Below, piece by piece: positions 17,695 through 26,498 of a DNA stretch of 64,000 bases. Source of the DNA: Paenibacillus albus (GTDB lineage: Bacteria > Bacillota > Bacilli > Paenibacillales > Paenibacillaceae); assembly GCF_003952225.1 (NCBI RefSeq), contig NZ_CP034437.1, positions 5,690,001 through 5,754,000 on the forward strand, written 5' to 3'. Position 1 is the stretch's first letter. Each line of letters starts with the position of its first letter. Under the pieces are notes generated by a model. The model was given only the letters and a program-made list of their open reading frames with translations. It made no database searches and was not told the origin of the DNA. The position numbers and the translations under genes are program-made.

Positions 17695-19443
17695 TTAATA
17701 AGGGATTTTGACGATAAAAGATACAACGTTCGGTTCACTGATCGCAAGGCGAATGGTACCTTTATACTGCTCCACAATGGACTTCACGATATGCAATCCG
17801 AGACCGGAATGCGTGTTGCCCTTGGAGGAATAACCGGCTTGGAACAGCGGTTTATCCGCCAGTTCTTCGGCATTGTGACAAGTGTTGCTGATGATAAACT
17901 CGTAATAACCGTCCTTCTGGCTCGCGGAGAGCCGAACCATCCGCTCTGCTTCCGCATACTTCACAACTTCATCGAACGCATTATCAATCAGATTGCCGAG
18001 CAAGCGCGTCATATCAAGCGACTTCATACCAAGCTCCAGCTTATTCAAGCTTTCGAAATCCGTCTGAAAATCCACCTTGAGCGGCTCTGCGAGCAGCAGC
18101 TTGGACCTTACGACTGCAGCGATAGCCGGACTTCCGATATTAATAATATCGTTCAGCTGCCTGATTTCGCCTGTCAATTCCGATGCATACACTTTCAGCT
18201 CATCCGTGCGGCCAAGGCTCGCGAGCGACTGGATCGTCTGCACATGGTTTACAAAATCATGCCGCTGAGAGCGAATCGACTGGAACAGGCTGTTCATTTC
18301 TTCGAGATACGTTTCCTGCGCTCTGCGCGCTAGTTCATCCTTCGACTTGCGATAGGATGTAACTGCCCAATAAACAGCTATTAAGCTAAGCACCGTCACG
18401 ATTGCTATTATGATTGCAATATTCACAAACTGCTTATCCAACGTATTCTGAATGATGCCATAGTCGGCTACGAGCGACAACACATAGCGATTGATCGGAT
18501 TGCCCTTCTCATCCAGCATGCTCTCTACCTGCTGATGGACATCAACCGGAATGAACACCTTCATGACATGCTTGCCGTTGATGATCGCATCTTCGGTAAC
18601 CTTCTCGTTCTTCTCATAAGCAAGCTTTACATTCGCTTGATCATCCTGATGCTTAAAGGTGTACGTGCCGCTAATGATCGGATTCTGCGTCTTATGCTTC
18701 ACGACTTCACCGTGATTCGAAATCGTGTTCTTCTGACCAAGCGGGAATGTCGCCGGATTAATGACCGTAATTTCTTCGAGCGTATTGTTCCCCTTCAACG
18801 TTTCGGAGATCAGCTTGCCTACGCCAGTCGCCTGGTCATATTCAAGCTGCCTATCATCATAGCTGACGTACGGATCTAGGATGTAATTGGTCGTACCATC
18901 GTAGTAGTAACCCCACTTGTGAACGGAACTCGTCTCCGTCGTGGAGAATTCAAACGGACCCGTCCAGAAATTCGGCAGCCGCTGGCCCCAATCAATGGAT
19001 ACATCTTTCTTGTCGAACAGCTCATTGAACGCTTGATACCAAGGCTTCCACGTGTTCGTCTTATAGCCAAGCTCCTTGGGGTTTGAGGACTTATAAAGCA
19101 CGATATTGTCCGCGGTCCGCTTGAGCAGCGTAATGTCGACCATATCCAGCTTCTTCGCGAGCTCGACGAGCTGGGCGTTCGATACATCCTCGACGTTCGG
19201 GCTTAACGCGAACTCTGTCGCTATTGACGCAGCACGCAGCTCCCTGCCGATTTGCTCTTCATATTCTTCTGCACCGTTTCGAGATAGCTCGATCGATATC
19301 TCAATTTGCCTTGCGACCGACTCCAGCTCGTGCTGTAAGCTATCCTCCAGCGAATCTTTTGTTGTGAAATAATAAATGGTGTTGTTCACACCAAGCAAGA
19401 CGGCAATCATAATAATTGCCAAAAGCCATACATTACGGCGCAT
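17695..19443 (-). CDS. Orphan membrane sensor histidine kinase, Spo0B/CitA-like core
   Basis: A 582-residue kinase. Two transmembrane helices (about 5-25 and 340-362) flank a large extracellular sensor of some 310 residues, with a Cache-like ending (GNPINRYVLSLVADYG). The cytosolic phospho-acceptor box RHDFVNHVQTIQSL (about 393-406) is of the Spo0B/DcuS type, and the ATPase domain has LGNLIDNAFDEV (N box) and SGLGLHIV (G2 box). I start it at ATG 19443, with GGAG 10 nt upstream, because the longer frame to 19623 would read through the terminator and tail of the upstream gene. No response regulator gene is adjacent, so its partner lies elsewhere. Confidence 0.88.
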   Translation of the reverse strand: MRRNVWLLAIIMIAVLLGVNNTIYYFTTKDSLEDSLQHELESVARQIEISIELSRNGAEEYEEQIGRELRAASIATEFALSPNVEDVSNAQLVELAKKLDMVDITLLKRTADNIVLYKSSNPKELGYKTNTWKPWYQAFNELFDKKDVSIDWGQRLPNFWTGPFEFSTTETSSVHKWGYYYDGTTNYILDPYVSYDDRQLEYDQATGVGKLISETLKGNNTLEEITVINPATFPLGQKNTISNHGEVVKHKTQNPIISGTYTFKHQDDQANVKLAYEKNEKVTEDAIINGKHVMKVFIPVDVHQQVESMLDEKGNPINRYVLSLVADYGIIQNTLDKQFVNIAIIIAIVTVLSLIAVYWAVTSYRKSKDELARRAQETYLEEMNSLFQSIRSQRHDFVNHVQTIQSLASLGRTDELKVYASELTGEIRQLNDIINIGSPAIAAVVRSKLLLAEPLKVDFQTDFESLNKLELGMKSLDMTRLLGNLIDNAFDEVVKYAEAERMVRLSASQKDGYYEFIISNTCHNAEELADKPLFQAGYSSKGNTHSGLGLHIVKSIVEQYKGTIRLAISEPNVVSFIVKIPY

Positions 19444-19540
19444 TGCGATAATTCTCCGATCAATGAAATAGAAATCTCTCCAATTATGAAGCATTTCGGG
19501 CATCGTGACAATGAAAGAAATGCCCAGTTCGCAGCTTGTA

Positions 19541-19569
19541 AAGAAGAAGCCGCCCGCTAACGGACGGCT
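19541..19569 (-). terminator. Terminator of the TPR gene
   Basis: The stem AGCCGTCCG-TTAG-CGGGCGGCT is followed leftward by TCTTCTTT. It lies 15 bp past the TPR stop and upstream of the chosen kinase start. Confidence 0.7.
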
Positions 19570-19583
19570 ATTCCTTCTATAAC

Positions 19584-20258
19584 TTATCCTCTCAATCGCT
19601 TCATAAATGCGAGCAAAGCCCATTTGCGTTCCGTGCGCTTCTTATAACGCGGCAGCGAACGGTAGATGGTGCTGCATTCCGTTAACGTCTGCTTGGCCTC
19701 TCCTGTACGTCCTAGCTGCTCATAAAGGCTAGCCAGCTTGTAGTACGCTTCAATCGACGAGGAATGAATCGTGCGGAACGATTCGAGATGATTGATCGCT
19801 TTCTGCGGGTCCTTCTTTGCCTCGATCGCAGCTAAGCGCAAGTACGGCGTTCCGTATTTCACGCGCGGATTAATACTGAGCGCATTGCGAAGCGCCGCTT
19901 CCGCTGCGTCCGTCTCTTGCAGATGCATCAGGCATGCGCCAAGATCATCCCAGAACTCCGCCGAATGCTCGAGCGCATCCTGGAGCGGCATGAGCCATTC
20001 TTTTGCTTCCCTGTACTTCTTCCGTTCAATAAGCAACCTTGCTAGCTCATGTTTTGCCGGGATGTCATTCGGGTTCATTGCCACCTGCTGGCGCAGCCGT
20101 CTGATCGTGCCGAGCCTTCGCATCGGTTTCACAAAGCTTGGCGTCAATCCGATGTAGCGGCGATCCAGTACATACAGGATGCCGAGCAGCACAATTACCG
20201 CCAGAAACGGGCTGCCTGTGAGCCACCATAGAAAGCCGAATAGAACTAATTTAATCAT
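19584..20258 (-). CDS. Membrane-anchored tetratricopeptide-repeat protein
   Basis: A 224-residue protein with an N-terminal membrane hairpin (about 2-33: KLVLFGFLWWL and FLAVIVLLGILYVL) followed by TPR helices, for example AKHELARLLIERKKYREAKEWL, with the repeat positions W/L/G/A well kept. The cytosolic TPRs should mediate protein-protein contacts. ATG 20258 has AGGAGG 4 nt upstream; the frame extends to 20285 without a site. It lies upstream of the orphan kinase but a terminator separates them. The partner is unknown. Confidence 0.8.
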   Translation of the reverse strand: MIKLVLFGFLWWLTGSPFLAVIVLLGILYVLDRRYIGLTPSFVKPMRRLGTIRRLRQQVAMNPNDIPAKHELARLLIERKKYREAKEWLMPLQDALEHSAEFWDDLGACLMHLQETDAAEAALRNALSINPRVKYGTPYLRLAAIEAKKDPQKAINHLESFRTIHSSSIEAYYKLASLYEQLGRTGEAKQTLTECSTIYRSLPRYKKRTERKWALLAFMKRLRG

Positions 20259-20292
20259 AATGCCTCCTGCCTGCCCTTGTGACAAGCGCTGA

Positions 20293-20310
20293 ATGGAAAT
20301 CGTTTTCCAT
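20293..20310. promoter_or_regulatory. Palindrome between the TPR gene and the glutaminase gene
   Basis: ATGGAAATCGTTTTCCAT is an 18-bp near-perfect palindrome in the divergent intergenic region. Its arms resemble a CcpA site, but the central spacing is 2 bp longer than the cre consensus, so the bound regulator is unknown. Confidence 0.35.
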
Positions 20311-20461
20311 TATTGTACACGATGATTGCATAGCGCGGTAGATACAAATATCTCCCGCAGATTATGCTTGCCGAGCCACTTCAGAGGAACGTACACTAGT
20401 AGCAGATAACAAGAAGCAAGAGATAAGTACAGCACAGTCATCAGGAAAGTAGGCATCTTAT

Positions 20462-21400
20462 ATGAACGTGGATCAGCTGCGCGCGGCACTGCCGCAATGG
20501 GTGGAAGCAAGTCGCAAATACACAAGCGAGGGTAATGTCGCCTCCTATATTCCGGAGCTGGCAAAAGCTCCAGCCCACGCGCTCGGGGCAACCATAATGG
20601 GAAGGAGCGGCGAAGTGATTCGTGCTGGAGAAACGGATTCTCCGTTCACCATGCAGAGCATCTCGAAGGTGTTCACGCTGCTGCTCGCGCTCATTGATAA
20701 TGGCGAGGATGGCGTGTTCGCCAAGGTCGGCATGGAGCCGACAGGCGATGATTTCAATTCGATGCTGAAGCTTGAGCTTGTCGAGCCAGGCAAACCGTTC
20801 AACCCGCTGATCAACGCCGGTGCGATTGCCGTGTCGTCACTCATCCACGGCGATACGCCGGCAGCGAAGACAGAGCGAATTCTCTCCTTCTTCAGCGAGA
20901 CGGCAGGCGGTGCGAAGCTCACGGTGAACGAGGACGTCTTCCGTTCGGAGTCCGCTACGGCACACCGAAATCGTTCGCTCGCTTACTTTCTTAAAGATAA
21001 TGAAGTGCTTGGCGAAGACATCGATGTTGAGGATGTGCTGCAGGTATACTTCAAACACTGCTCGATTGATGTAACATGTGAGCAGCTGGCACGTATGGCG
21101 CTTTTGCTTGCTTTCGACGGCACTGATCCGCTGACTGGCCGCGAAGTCGTTCCACGCCGTTATGTGCAAATCGCGAAGACTTTTATGATCATGTGCGGCA
21201 TGTATAACGCCTCGGGCGAATTCGCCATTAAAGTCGGCATCCCCGCGAAGAGCGGCGTCTCCGGCGGCATTCTCGCGCTCGTGCCCGGAGAGTACGGCAT
21301 CGGCGTCATCGGCCCGGCGCTCGGAAGCAAAGGCAATAGCACCGCAGGTGTACATCTGCTGGAGACGATGTCAACTGCGCTGGATTGGCGGATTTTTTAG
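20462..21400 (+). CDS. glsA: Glutaminase A
   Basis: A 312-residue glutaminase that hydrolyses L-glutamine to glutamate and ammonia in the cytosol. It has the serine-beta-lactamase-like fold with the S-x-x-K catalytic motif at Ser66-Lys69 (MQSISKVF), the conserved NPLINAGAIA segment, and the K-S-G-V-S-G-G motif near 262. Length matches the family (about 310). GTAGG lies 8 nt before the ATG. It is monocistronic, divergent from the TPR gene, and shares a two-way terminator with the efflux gene at its 3' side. Confidence 0.95.
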   Translation: MNVDQLRAALPQWVEASRKYTSEGNVASYIPELAKAPAHALGATIMGRSGEVIRAGETDSPFTMQSISKVFTLLLALIDNGEDGVFAKVGMEPTGDDFNSMLKLELVEPGKPFNPLINAGAIAVSSLIHGDTPAAKTERILSFFSETAGGAKLTVNEDVFRSESATAHRNRSLAYFLKDNEVLGEDIDVEDVLQVYFKHCSIDVTCEQLARMALLLAFDGTDPLTGREVVPRRYVQIAKTFMIMCGMYNASGEFAIKVGIPAKSGVSGGILALVPGEYGIGVIGPALGSKGNSTAGVHLLETMSTALDWRIF

Positions 21401-21438
21401 GTGGTTCGGAGTTGAGAGAAGCTTCAAGAAGCTGCCCT

Positions 21439-21487
21439 TAAAAAAAGCTGCCCCACAGTCATATTCATGACCTGTAGGGCAGCTTTT
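21439..21487. terminator. Bidirectional terminator between glsA and the efflux pump
   Basis: The stem AAAAGCTGCCC(C/T)ACAG and its complement at 21443-21485 has A/T runs on both sides, serving convergent genes. Confidence 0.85.
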
Positions 21488-21493
21488 CTAATT

Positions 21494-22963
21494 TTAACCG
21501 ACGTGCATCATCATTTCAGGACGATTGCCCTCTTCACCTTCGACCGGCTCAGGTTTGCGAAGTACGAGACCAAGCAATGCGCCAAATGCCGCGATAAACG
21601 TAAGGACGAGGAACGTGTCACCGAACGAGTTCGAGAATGCTGCGAGCTGACTCTTCGCTGTTGGCGCATAAACGGTCATGCGCTTCGCAAGAATCGTTGC
21701 AAGACCTGCTACAGCGAACGAAGTCATGACCTGCTGCGCAGCGTTCGTCAGCGACGTTACGCGGCTAACGAGGTCACGAGGAGCGGACTGCATCAGATGC
21801 GTGTTCAGCGGCATCATCGACAGACCCATACCTGCTCCAAGCAAGGCGAGCGGACCCATAATCATCATCAGGCTGGACGCTTCATCAACTCTAGACAGAA
21901 TGAACGAAGCGACTGTAACGAGCACCATGCCTGTGAACACAAGCGGTCTTGCGCCAACTTTGTCGAACAGCTTACCGCCGATTGGCATGAACAGACCCGC
22001 TGCGATCGCTTGCGGCAGCATGATCAAGCCTGTTTTGAATGCTGTGTAGCCAAGAGCTTGCTGAAGCAGCATCGGAACAAGGAACATCGTGCCGAACAGC
22101 GCGATTTGGGAAATCCATTGTACGATGATCCCGCGAGAGAAGTCTGAAGAACGGAATACGCGCAGCTCGAGCAGCGGCTCTTTGCGCGTAAGCTCAACGA
22201 TTACGAACAGAATAAGTGCGATTGCGCCAATTACGATACCGCCGATTGTTTTCGCAGAAGTCCAGCTCGTTGCACCTTCACTTACGCCATAGGACAAACC
22301 TGCGAAAGCGATTGGAGCAAGAATAAAGCCAAGCTTATCAAGCGCTGCAACAGCCTGACGCTCAATACGCGGAAGCGTGCGAATACCAAGAAGAATGCCG
22401 ATAGCGCCGATTGGCAAATTAATCAGGAACAGCCATTTCCAGCTCACATAGTCAACGAGATAACCGGCAAGTACCGGTCCAAGTGCCGGAGCAAGCAAAA
22501 TCGGTATACCCATCATACCCATGACCGCACCGACTTTGTCAGGCGGGCTTAGACGATACGTGAACGCCATTGCAATCGGAAGCACCATACCGCCGCCGAC
22601 ACCTTGAATAATACGGAACGCAATGAGCATTTCTACCGATGAAGCAAGGGCGCAGAGCAGCGATCCGACCGTAAACAGAAACACCGAAATCAGGAAAACC
22701 TGCTTCGCCCCGAATCGGTCAGACAGCCAGCCTGCGAGCGGAATAACCGCCGCTTGAGCAAGCGCGTAGCCCGTTACCGTCCACGATACGACTTGCGTAG
22801 TCGTGTGAAATTCTTGAACGAGACCCGGAATAGCTACGTTAACTGCTGTGCCATCAAGGACAACCATAAAAATACCGATAATAATTGCTGCGAGCGGGCC
22901 TAATATTTTCCGAATGGAAAACGGCTCTTCGCTTCTTGCAGCTGATGCTGCTTGTGCAGACAT
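21494..22963 (-). CDS. DHA2-family MFS drug efflux transporter
   Basis: A 489-residue, 14-helix proton antiporter of the EmrB/QacA group. Motif D1 VVLDGTAVNVAIPGL lies in helix 1, motif A in GWLSDRFGAKQVF, and motif C in APALGPVLAGYLVDYV. GGAGGG lies 7 nt before the ATG. It is divergent from a TetR-type gene at 23196, with a 26-bp palindrome between them, the standard layout of a self-contained drug-response unit. Substrates cannot be predicted. Confidence 0.93.
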   Translation of the reverse strand: MSAQAASAARSEEPFSIRKILGPLAAIIIGIFMVVLDGTAVNVAIPGLVQEFHTTTQVVSWTVTGYALAQAAVIPLAGWLSDRFGAKQVFLISVFLFTVGSLLCALASSVEMLIAFRIIQGVGGGMVLPIAMAFTYRLSPPDKVGAVMGMMGIPILLAPALGPVLAGYLVDYVSWKWLFLINLPIGAIGILLGIRTLPRIERQAVAALDKLGFILAPIAFAGLSYGVSEGATSWTSAKTIGGIVIGAIALILFVIVELTRKEPLLELRVFRSSDFSRGIIVQWISQIALFGTMFLVPMLLQQALGYTAFKTGLIMLPQAIAAGLFMPIGGKLFDKVGARPLVFTGMVLVTVASFILSRVDEASSLMMIMGPLALLGAGMGLSMMPLNTHLMQSAPRDLVSRVTSLTNAAQQVMTSFAVAGLATILAKRMTVYAPTAKSQLAAFSNSFGDTFLVLTFIAAFGALLGLVLRKPEPVEGEEGNRPEMMMHVG

Positions 22964-23089
22964 AGTTTAACCCTCCAGCTCCTTAATTTCCGTCTCTTTA
23001 GCTTCCGGCGGTACCTGCGCATTGACCCCCAATAATCGTAAGGAGTACAATGTAGGCACAATAGCCTAACGAAGCTTGACGGTTTGTTT

Positions 23090-23115
23090 AGTAAATGGAC
23101 AATTGTCCGCTTACT
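23090..23115. promoter_or_regulatory. TetR operator palindrome between efflux gene and regulator
   Basis: A perfect 12-bp core GGACAATTGTCC (23097-23108) is flanked by AGTAA (left) and TTACT (right) arms, making a 26-bp palindrome broken only by two mismatched pairs. A TTGACG -35-like hexamer lies 8 bp to its left (23076-23081), so binding would block the regulator's own promoter and could also cover the pump promoter. Confidence 0.7.
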
Positions 23116-23195
23116 TTTCAGCTTACACGAACCGTCTCCGCATTGTCAATGAACGACAAGGTGAATTTTTTTCAAAATCAGGAGGTTCATGGTTC

Positions 23196-23798
23196 ATGAT
23201 GCAACGGAGCGAACGAAAGGATGCCGCCAGCAATCGCGAACTGATACTTGATACCGCGTCTCAGTTGTTCGAAGAGCATGGCATCGACAGCGTCAGCATG
23301 CACCAGATCGCCAAATCAGCAGGTGTCGGACAAGGCACCTTGTACCGCCGCTATTCTTCCAAAGCAGAACTATGCTTGGATTTGTTAACCGATCGCTTCG
23401 GCAAGTTTACCAAAGACTTGCAGTCCCATCCGGCGAGCGATGCGAGTCAGCCCGTGCGAATAAGATTAGCCGGTTTCTTATCGAGCTGGATCGATTTCAT
23501 GGCGTCCGAATTAAAGTGGTTCAATGCCATTAAACCGGATAATTGGTGCGTCGACGACGAAATTAACGTATTTGATTCCGAGCCTTTTAAATTCGTCATT
23601 GGCTCGCTGAAGCTGCTGCTCAATGATGCCGTTGCAAGCGGTGAGATACGCCCTATGGATGCTGAATTTGCTGCTTTCCAGATCGCGACCTCGATGAGTC
23701 CAATTGCGCTCATTTATTTCACGCAGGAGCGCGGGCAATCGCTGGAGCAGTTGAAAGAACAGTACTTGCAGTATTACGACGGCTTATTTTTCAAATAG
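23196..23798 (+). CDS. TetR/AcrR-family transcriptional regulator
   Basis: A 200-residue repressor with an N-terminal helix-turn-helix (about 33-52, SMHQIAKSAGVGQGTLYRRY) and an all-helical ligand-binding C-terminal domain. I chose the ATG at 23196 with AGGAGG 10 nt upstream; the frame runs back to 23076 but the extra part has no TetR likeness. It is divergent from the DHA2 pump and most likely represses it and itself through the palindrome at 23090-23115, with release by a pump substrate (inference from family practice). Confidence 0.9.
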   Translation: MMQRSERKDAASNRELILDTASQLFEEHGIDSVSMHQIAKSAGVGQGTLYRRYSSKAELCLDLLTDRFGKFTKDLQSHPASDASQPVRIRLAGFLSSWIDFMASELKWFNAIKPDNWCVDDEINVFDSEPFKFVIGSLKLLLNDAVASGEIRPMDAEFAAFQIATSMSPIALIYFTQERGQSLEQLKEQYLQYYDGLFFK

Positions 23799-23808
23799 TC
23801 AGGCAAAT

Positions 23809-23855
23809 AAAAAAGGACGTTCCCCTCGCTAGCTTGCGCCGTGGGAGCGTCCTTC
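23809..23855. terminator. Bidirectional terminator between tetR and glpX
   Basis: The stem AAGGACG(T)TCCC with its complement GGGA(G)CGTCCTT is flanked by an A run on the left and TTCTT on the right, between convergent genes. Confidence 0.75.
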
Positions 23856-23872
23856 TTACATGTAAATATCGG

Positions 23873-24862
23873 CTATGGCTTCGTGCCAGGCTGATATAGC
23901 TGACCGAGCAGCGGTTTGTTTGGCAAGTAATGCTGCGACTTGATGTACCGAATCGTACGCGTCTTCGCCCGCATGATGATTGAATGGGTCTCGGCTCGCT
24001 GCCCCGGAAGCATCGTTACCCCGCCTAGAAACTCTCCTGGCGTCACCCCGGTAGCCGCAAAAATCACATCGGCATCCCCAACCATATCATCCATTCGCAG
24101 CAGCTTGCGTGGATTGGTTAATCCCATCGCGATGCAGCGCTTCTCCTGGTCTTCATTCTCCGGCATAAGTCTGCCTTGTATCTCGCCGCCTAAGCATTTG
24201 AGCGCAGCAGCGGCAAGCACGCCTTCCGGAGCGCCGCCTGAGCCGACGTACAGATCGATGCCTGCTTCCGGGAATGCCGGTGCAATCGCTCCTGCAACAT
24301 CGCCATCAGAGAGAAACTTGATGCGAGTACCTACTTCGCGCAGCGTGCGTATGATGTCTGCATGGCGCTTGCGATCAAGCAGCATGACCGTCAGGTCAGT
24401 CACTTTCTTGTTCAGTACGAGGGCAGCCTTCTCGACCGTCGTGCGAATCGGGTCTTCAATGCTAAGCTTGCCGGCAAGCGCTGGTCCGACTGCTAGCTTC
24501 TCCATGTACATATCTGGCGCATGCAGCAGTTTGCCCTTCGGCGCAACGGCAATGACCGCCATCGCATTGTTGAGGCCGCGTGCAACAAGCTCCGTCCCTT
24601 CAAGCGGATCAACGGCCACGTCCACCTCCGGCCCTTGAAGGCTGCCTACCTCTTCGCCAATATAGAGCATCGGCGCCTCGTCCATCTCGCCCTCGCCGAT
24701 GACGACCGTTCCGCGCATCGACACGGAATCGAGCATGCCGCGCATGGCATTCGTCGCCGCTTCATCAGCATGATGCTTGTCGCCACGCCCCATCCAAGGC
24801 GCGGCAGCGAGCGCTGCCAATTCCGTGACGCGGACAATTTCAAGTGCAAGTTCACGTTCCAC
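23873..24862 (-). CDS. glpX: Class II fructose-1,6-bisphosphatase
   Basis: A 329-residue GlpX-type phosphatase that converts fructose-1,6-bisphosphate to fructose-6-phosphate in gluconeogenesis. Family signatures are clear: ERELALEIVRVTELAALA at the N-terminus, DEAATNAMR, GEGEMDEAPMLYIGE, and the metal-binding DPLEGTELVARG. The GTG at 24862, with AGGAG 10 nt upstream, gives exactly the family N-terminus; the frame runs back to 25006 but that part covers the gerE terminator. It lies downstream of gerE as a separate unit. Confidence 0.93.
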   Translation of the reverse strand: MERELALEIVRVTELAALAAAPWMGRGDKHHADEAATNAMRGMLDSVSMRGTVVIGEGEMDEAPMLYIGEEVGSLQGPEVDVAVDPLEGTELVARGLNNAMAVIAVAPKGKLLHAPDMYMEKLAVGPALAGKLSIEDPIRTTVEKAALVLNKKVTDLTVMLLDRKRHADIIRTLREVGTRIKFLSDGDVAGAIAPAFPEAGIDLYVGSGGAPEGVLAAAALKCLGGEIQGRLMPENEDQEKRCIAMGLTNPRKLLRMDDMVGDADVIFAATGVTPGEFLGGVTMLPGQRAETHSIIMRAKTRTIRYIKSQHYLPNKPLLGQLYQPGTKP

Positions 24863-24924
24863 GCCAACCACACTCCTAATTATCGAAAATACGGTGTTCT
24901 GCAATACTTTGCAGTCCATTGCAG

Positions 24925-24978
24925 TCAAAAAGCCTTCTTGCTTCGTCCCCGGAGAACCGGAGTCGCAGCTAGAAGGCT
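24925..24978 (-). terminator. Terminator of gerE
   Basis: An 8-bp outer stem AGCCTTCT/AGAAGGCT with an inner CGGTTCTCCGGGG pairing is followed leftward by TTTTTGAC. Confidence 0.7.
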
Positions 24979-25002
24979 GAGCAAGGTATGCGGTGGACTG
25001 CG

Positions 25003-25224
25003 TCAAATCTTTAACTCCCCAAGCTTTATTAGCTCGACAACCGCTTGTGAACGACCTTTAACGTTCAACTTTTGCATGACGTTGGAAATGTGGTTTCGAA
25101 CAGTCTTCTCACTGATAAACAACTGCTGCGCAATATCTCTCGTTGTTTTATCCTGTACTAGCAGCTCGAAAACCTCGCGTTCACGATGTGTTAACAGAAA
25201 CTTGCTCTTCTGGTCGTTACCCAT
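25003..25224 (-). CDS. gerE: Spore-coat regulator GerE (LuxR-type HTH)
   Basis: A 73-residue stand-alone LuxR-type DNA-binding protein. The sequence TREREVFELLVQDKTT-like core (here LTHREREVFELLVQDKTTRD), ISEKTVRNHISNVMQKL and KGRSQAVVELIKLGEL match Bacillus GerE nearly residue by residue, and the length is right (74 in B. subtilis). GerE acts in the mother cell late in sporulation on coat genes. I chose ATG 25224; AAGGAGG is 13 nt upstream, and a GTG at 25236 is too close to it. A sigma-K-like promoter precedes it, as expected. Confidence 0.93.
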   Translation of the reverse strand: MGNDQKSKFLLTHREREVFELLVQDKTTRDIAQQLFISEKTVRNHISNVMQKLNVKGRSQAVVELIKLGELKI

Positions 25225-25288
25225 TAATTTTGTCACCCCTCCTTGCTCGGGTTTTTATGTTTTACAAGGTTAAGGGATACAGTCAAAT

Positions 25289-25316
25289 TATATTATGATC
25301 AGGCGCCTGTAGTGGT
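25289..25316 (-). promoter_or_regulatory. Sigma-K-like promoter of gerE
   Basis: CATAATATA (25297-25289) matches the CATA-N3-TA consensus of sigma K, and an AC dinucleotide lies 17 nt upstream (25316-25315). The predicted leader to the GerE ATG is about 60 nt. A sigma-A -10 (TATAAT) overlaps but has no matching -35. Confidence 0.5.
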
Positions 25317-25396
25317 GCGGTATGTCTCGAAAAATGGGCGGGTATTTGTCGGATTGCAGATGTCCCTGACGGGAGGGCTGACGGCAGCTCGAAACA

Positions 25397-25427
25397 ACAA
25401 AAAAAGCCAGCCCCCCACGGGACTGGC
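25397..25427 (-). terminator. Terminator of the PhyH-type dioxygenase gene
   Basis: The stem GCCAG(T)CC...GGGCTGGC at 25406-25427 is followed leftward by TTTTTTTGTTGTTT. Confidence 0.8.
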
Positions 25428-25440
25428 CATCTTCAACATC

Positions 25441-26355
25441 TTACCTGCGCCAATAATTATTATGCGCATAACGGTACTGCTCCGGCTGCTTCGGCTGATG
25501 GATCGCGAAGCCACCTTGCGGCTTGTATTCGAACGGCGTTTCGCCTTGCGCATACGAGGCCTGCTTGCGGCGTTCGATGCAGTCGTACAGCAAATGCTGT
25601 TTAAGCGCGAGATACTCGAGTGTATGCGGACCGAATTCAGCTTCGATCTCACCAGGGCGGAACTCATAATAGACGGTTCGGCGCAGCGGGTTACCGTCTC
25701 CTGCAGGGGAGCCATGCAGCACTTCAATATTGTGCAGGATGACATCGCCCGGCTGCATCGGCACAGGAATAGCATCATCCGTAGAGAAGCCCGGCTGCTT
25801 CACGCGTTTATTCGCATCTTCCGCGCTCCAGCGGTTCGTGCCAGGAATAACCCAGAGGCAGGTTTGCAGATCGGCTTCATCGAGGTAGAAATCGACGTTG
25901 AAGATCGGCCGCGGATCGGTGCAGCCATCCGGAACGGCAGCATCGCGGTGCCAAGGCACGATCACCCCTTCATTCGGCGCTTTGAGCACCATGGAATCCC
26001 ACGTCGGGATGAAGTTCACTCCTTGAAGCTTCTCCACTGTCCGAAGTATAAAAGGATGCGCGAGCAGGACTTTCATCGGATCGCTTTTCTCAATGACATA
26101 CTCAATGCGGCGCAGAATCGGCTGGCCTGATTTCACACCAACGCCATACATGAAGTCGGGATGGTCCACTTCCTCCGCTATCCCACGGTCGACGAGCTGC
26201 TGCATCTCCGCTTGTACAAGGCTCAGCTCTTCGCCGCGAATGACATTTCGAATAACAAGAAAACCGTTATCAATGAAAAATTGCGCCTGCTCTTCGCTAA
26301 TTACATCTTGCATAGCTGCATCAACATGAGGTAGTTTGATATCAATCGCGCCCAT
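25441..26355 (-). CDS. Phytanoyl-CoA dioxygenase (PhyH) family oxygenase
   Basis: A 304-residue Fe(II)/2-oxoglutarate-dependent oxygenase. The 2-His-1-Asp iron triad is visible as His136 and Asp138 (WHRD) and His214 (EVLHGSP), with Arg226 (PLRRT) in place to bind 2-oxoglutarate. GGGAG lies 9 nt before the ATG. It is divergent from an AraC-type gene, a frequent pairing in Paenibacillus-like genomes, in which the regulator controls the oxygenase. The substrate is unknown; members of this family hydroxylate lipids, ectoine, antibiotics and other small molecules. Confidence 0.88.
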   Translation of the reverse strand: MGAIDIKLPHVDAAMQDVISEEQAQFFIDNGFLVIRNVIRGEELSLVQAEMQQLVDRGIAEEVDHPDFMYGVGVKSGQPILRRIEYVIEKSDPMKVLLAHPFILRTVEKLQGVNFIPTWDSMVLKAPNEGVIVPWHRDAAVPDGCTDPRPIFNVDFYLDEADLQTCLWVIPGTNRWSAEDANKRVKQPGFSTDDAIPVPMQPGDVILHNIEVLHGSPAGDGNPLRRTVYYEFRPGEIEAEFGPHTLEYLALKQHLLYDCIERRKQASYAQGETPFEYKPQGGFAIHQPKQPEQYRYAHNNYWRR

Positions 26356-26498
26356 TATTCATCGCTCCCAACTGTAATTACTGCTTCACACTTGTAGTAT
26401 AAGGGAACGCATCCACCAAGTAAGTAGTTAAAAGTAACAAAGAGGTTGCCGAAATCACACGTTTTCTGCCAACGTGAGAGATAAAGAGGTGAGTACAC

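Noticed and set aside
19444..19623. N-terminal extension of the orphan kinase to 19623
   Set aside because: It would read through the TPR gene's tail and terminator hairpin; the membrane helix and ribosome binding site fit ATG 19443.
20293..20310. Catabolite-response (cre) element for CcpA
   Set aside because: The palindrome has the right arms, but the centre is 2 bp too long for cre; kept only as an unassigned palindrome.
24521..25273. Rightward frame of 250 codons
   Set aside because: Antisense to glpX and gerE, both well supported.
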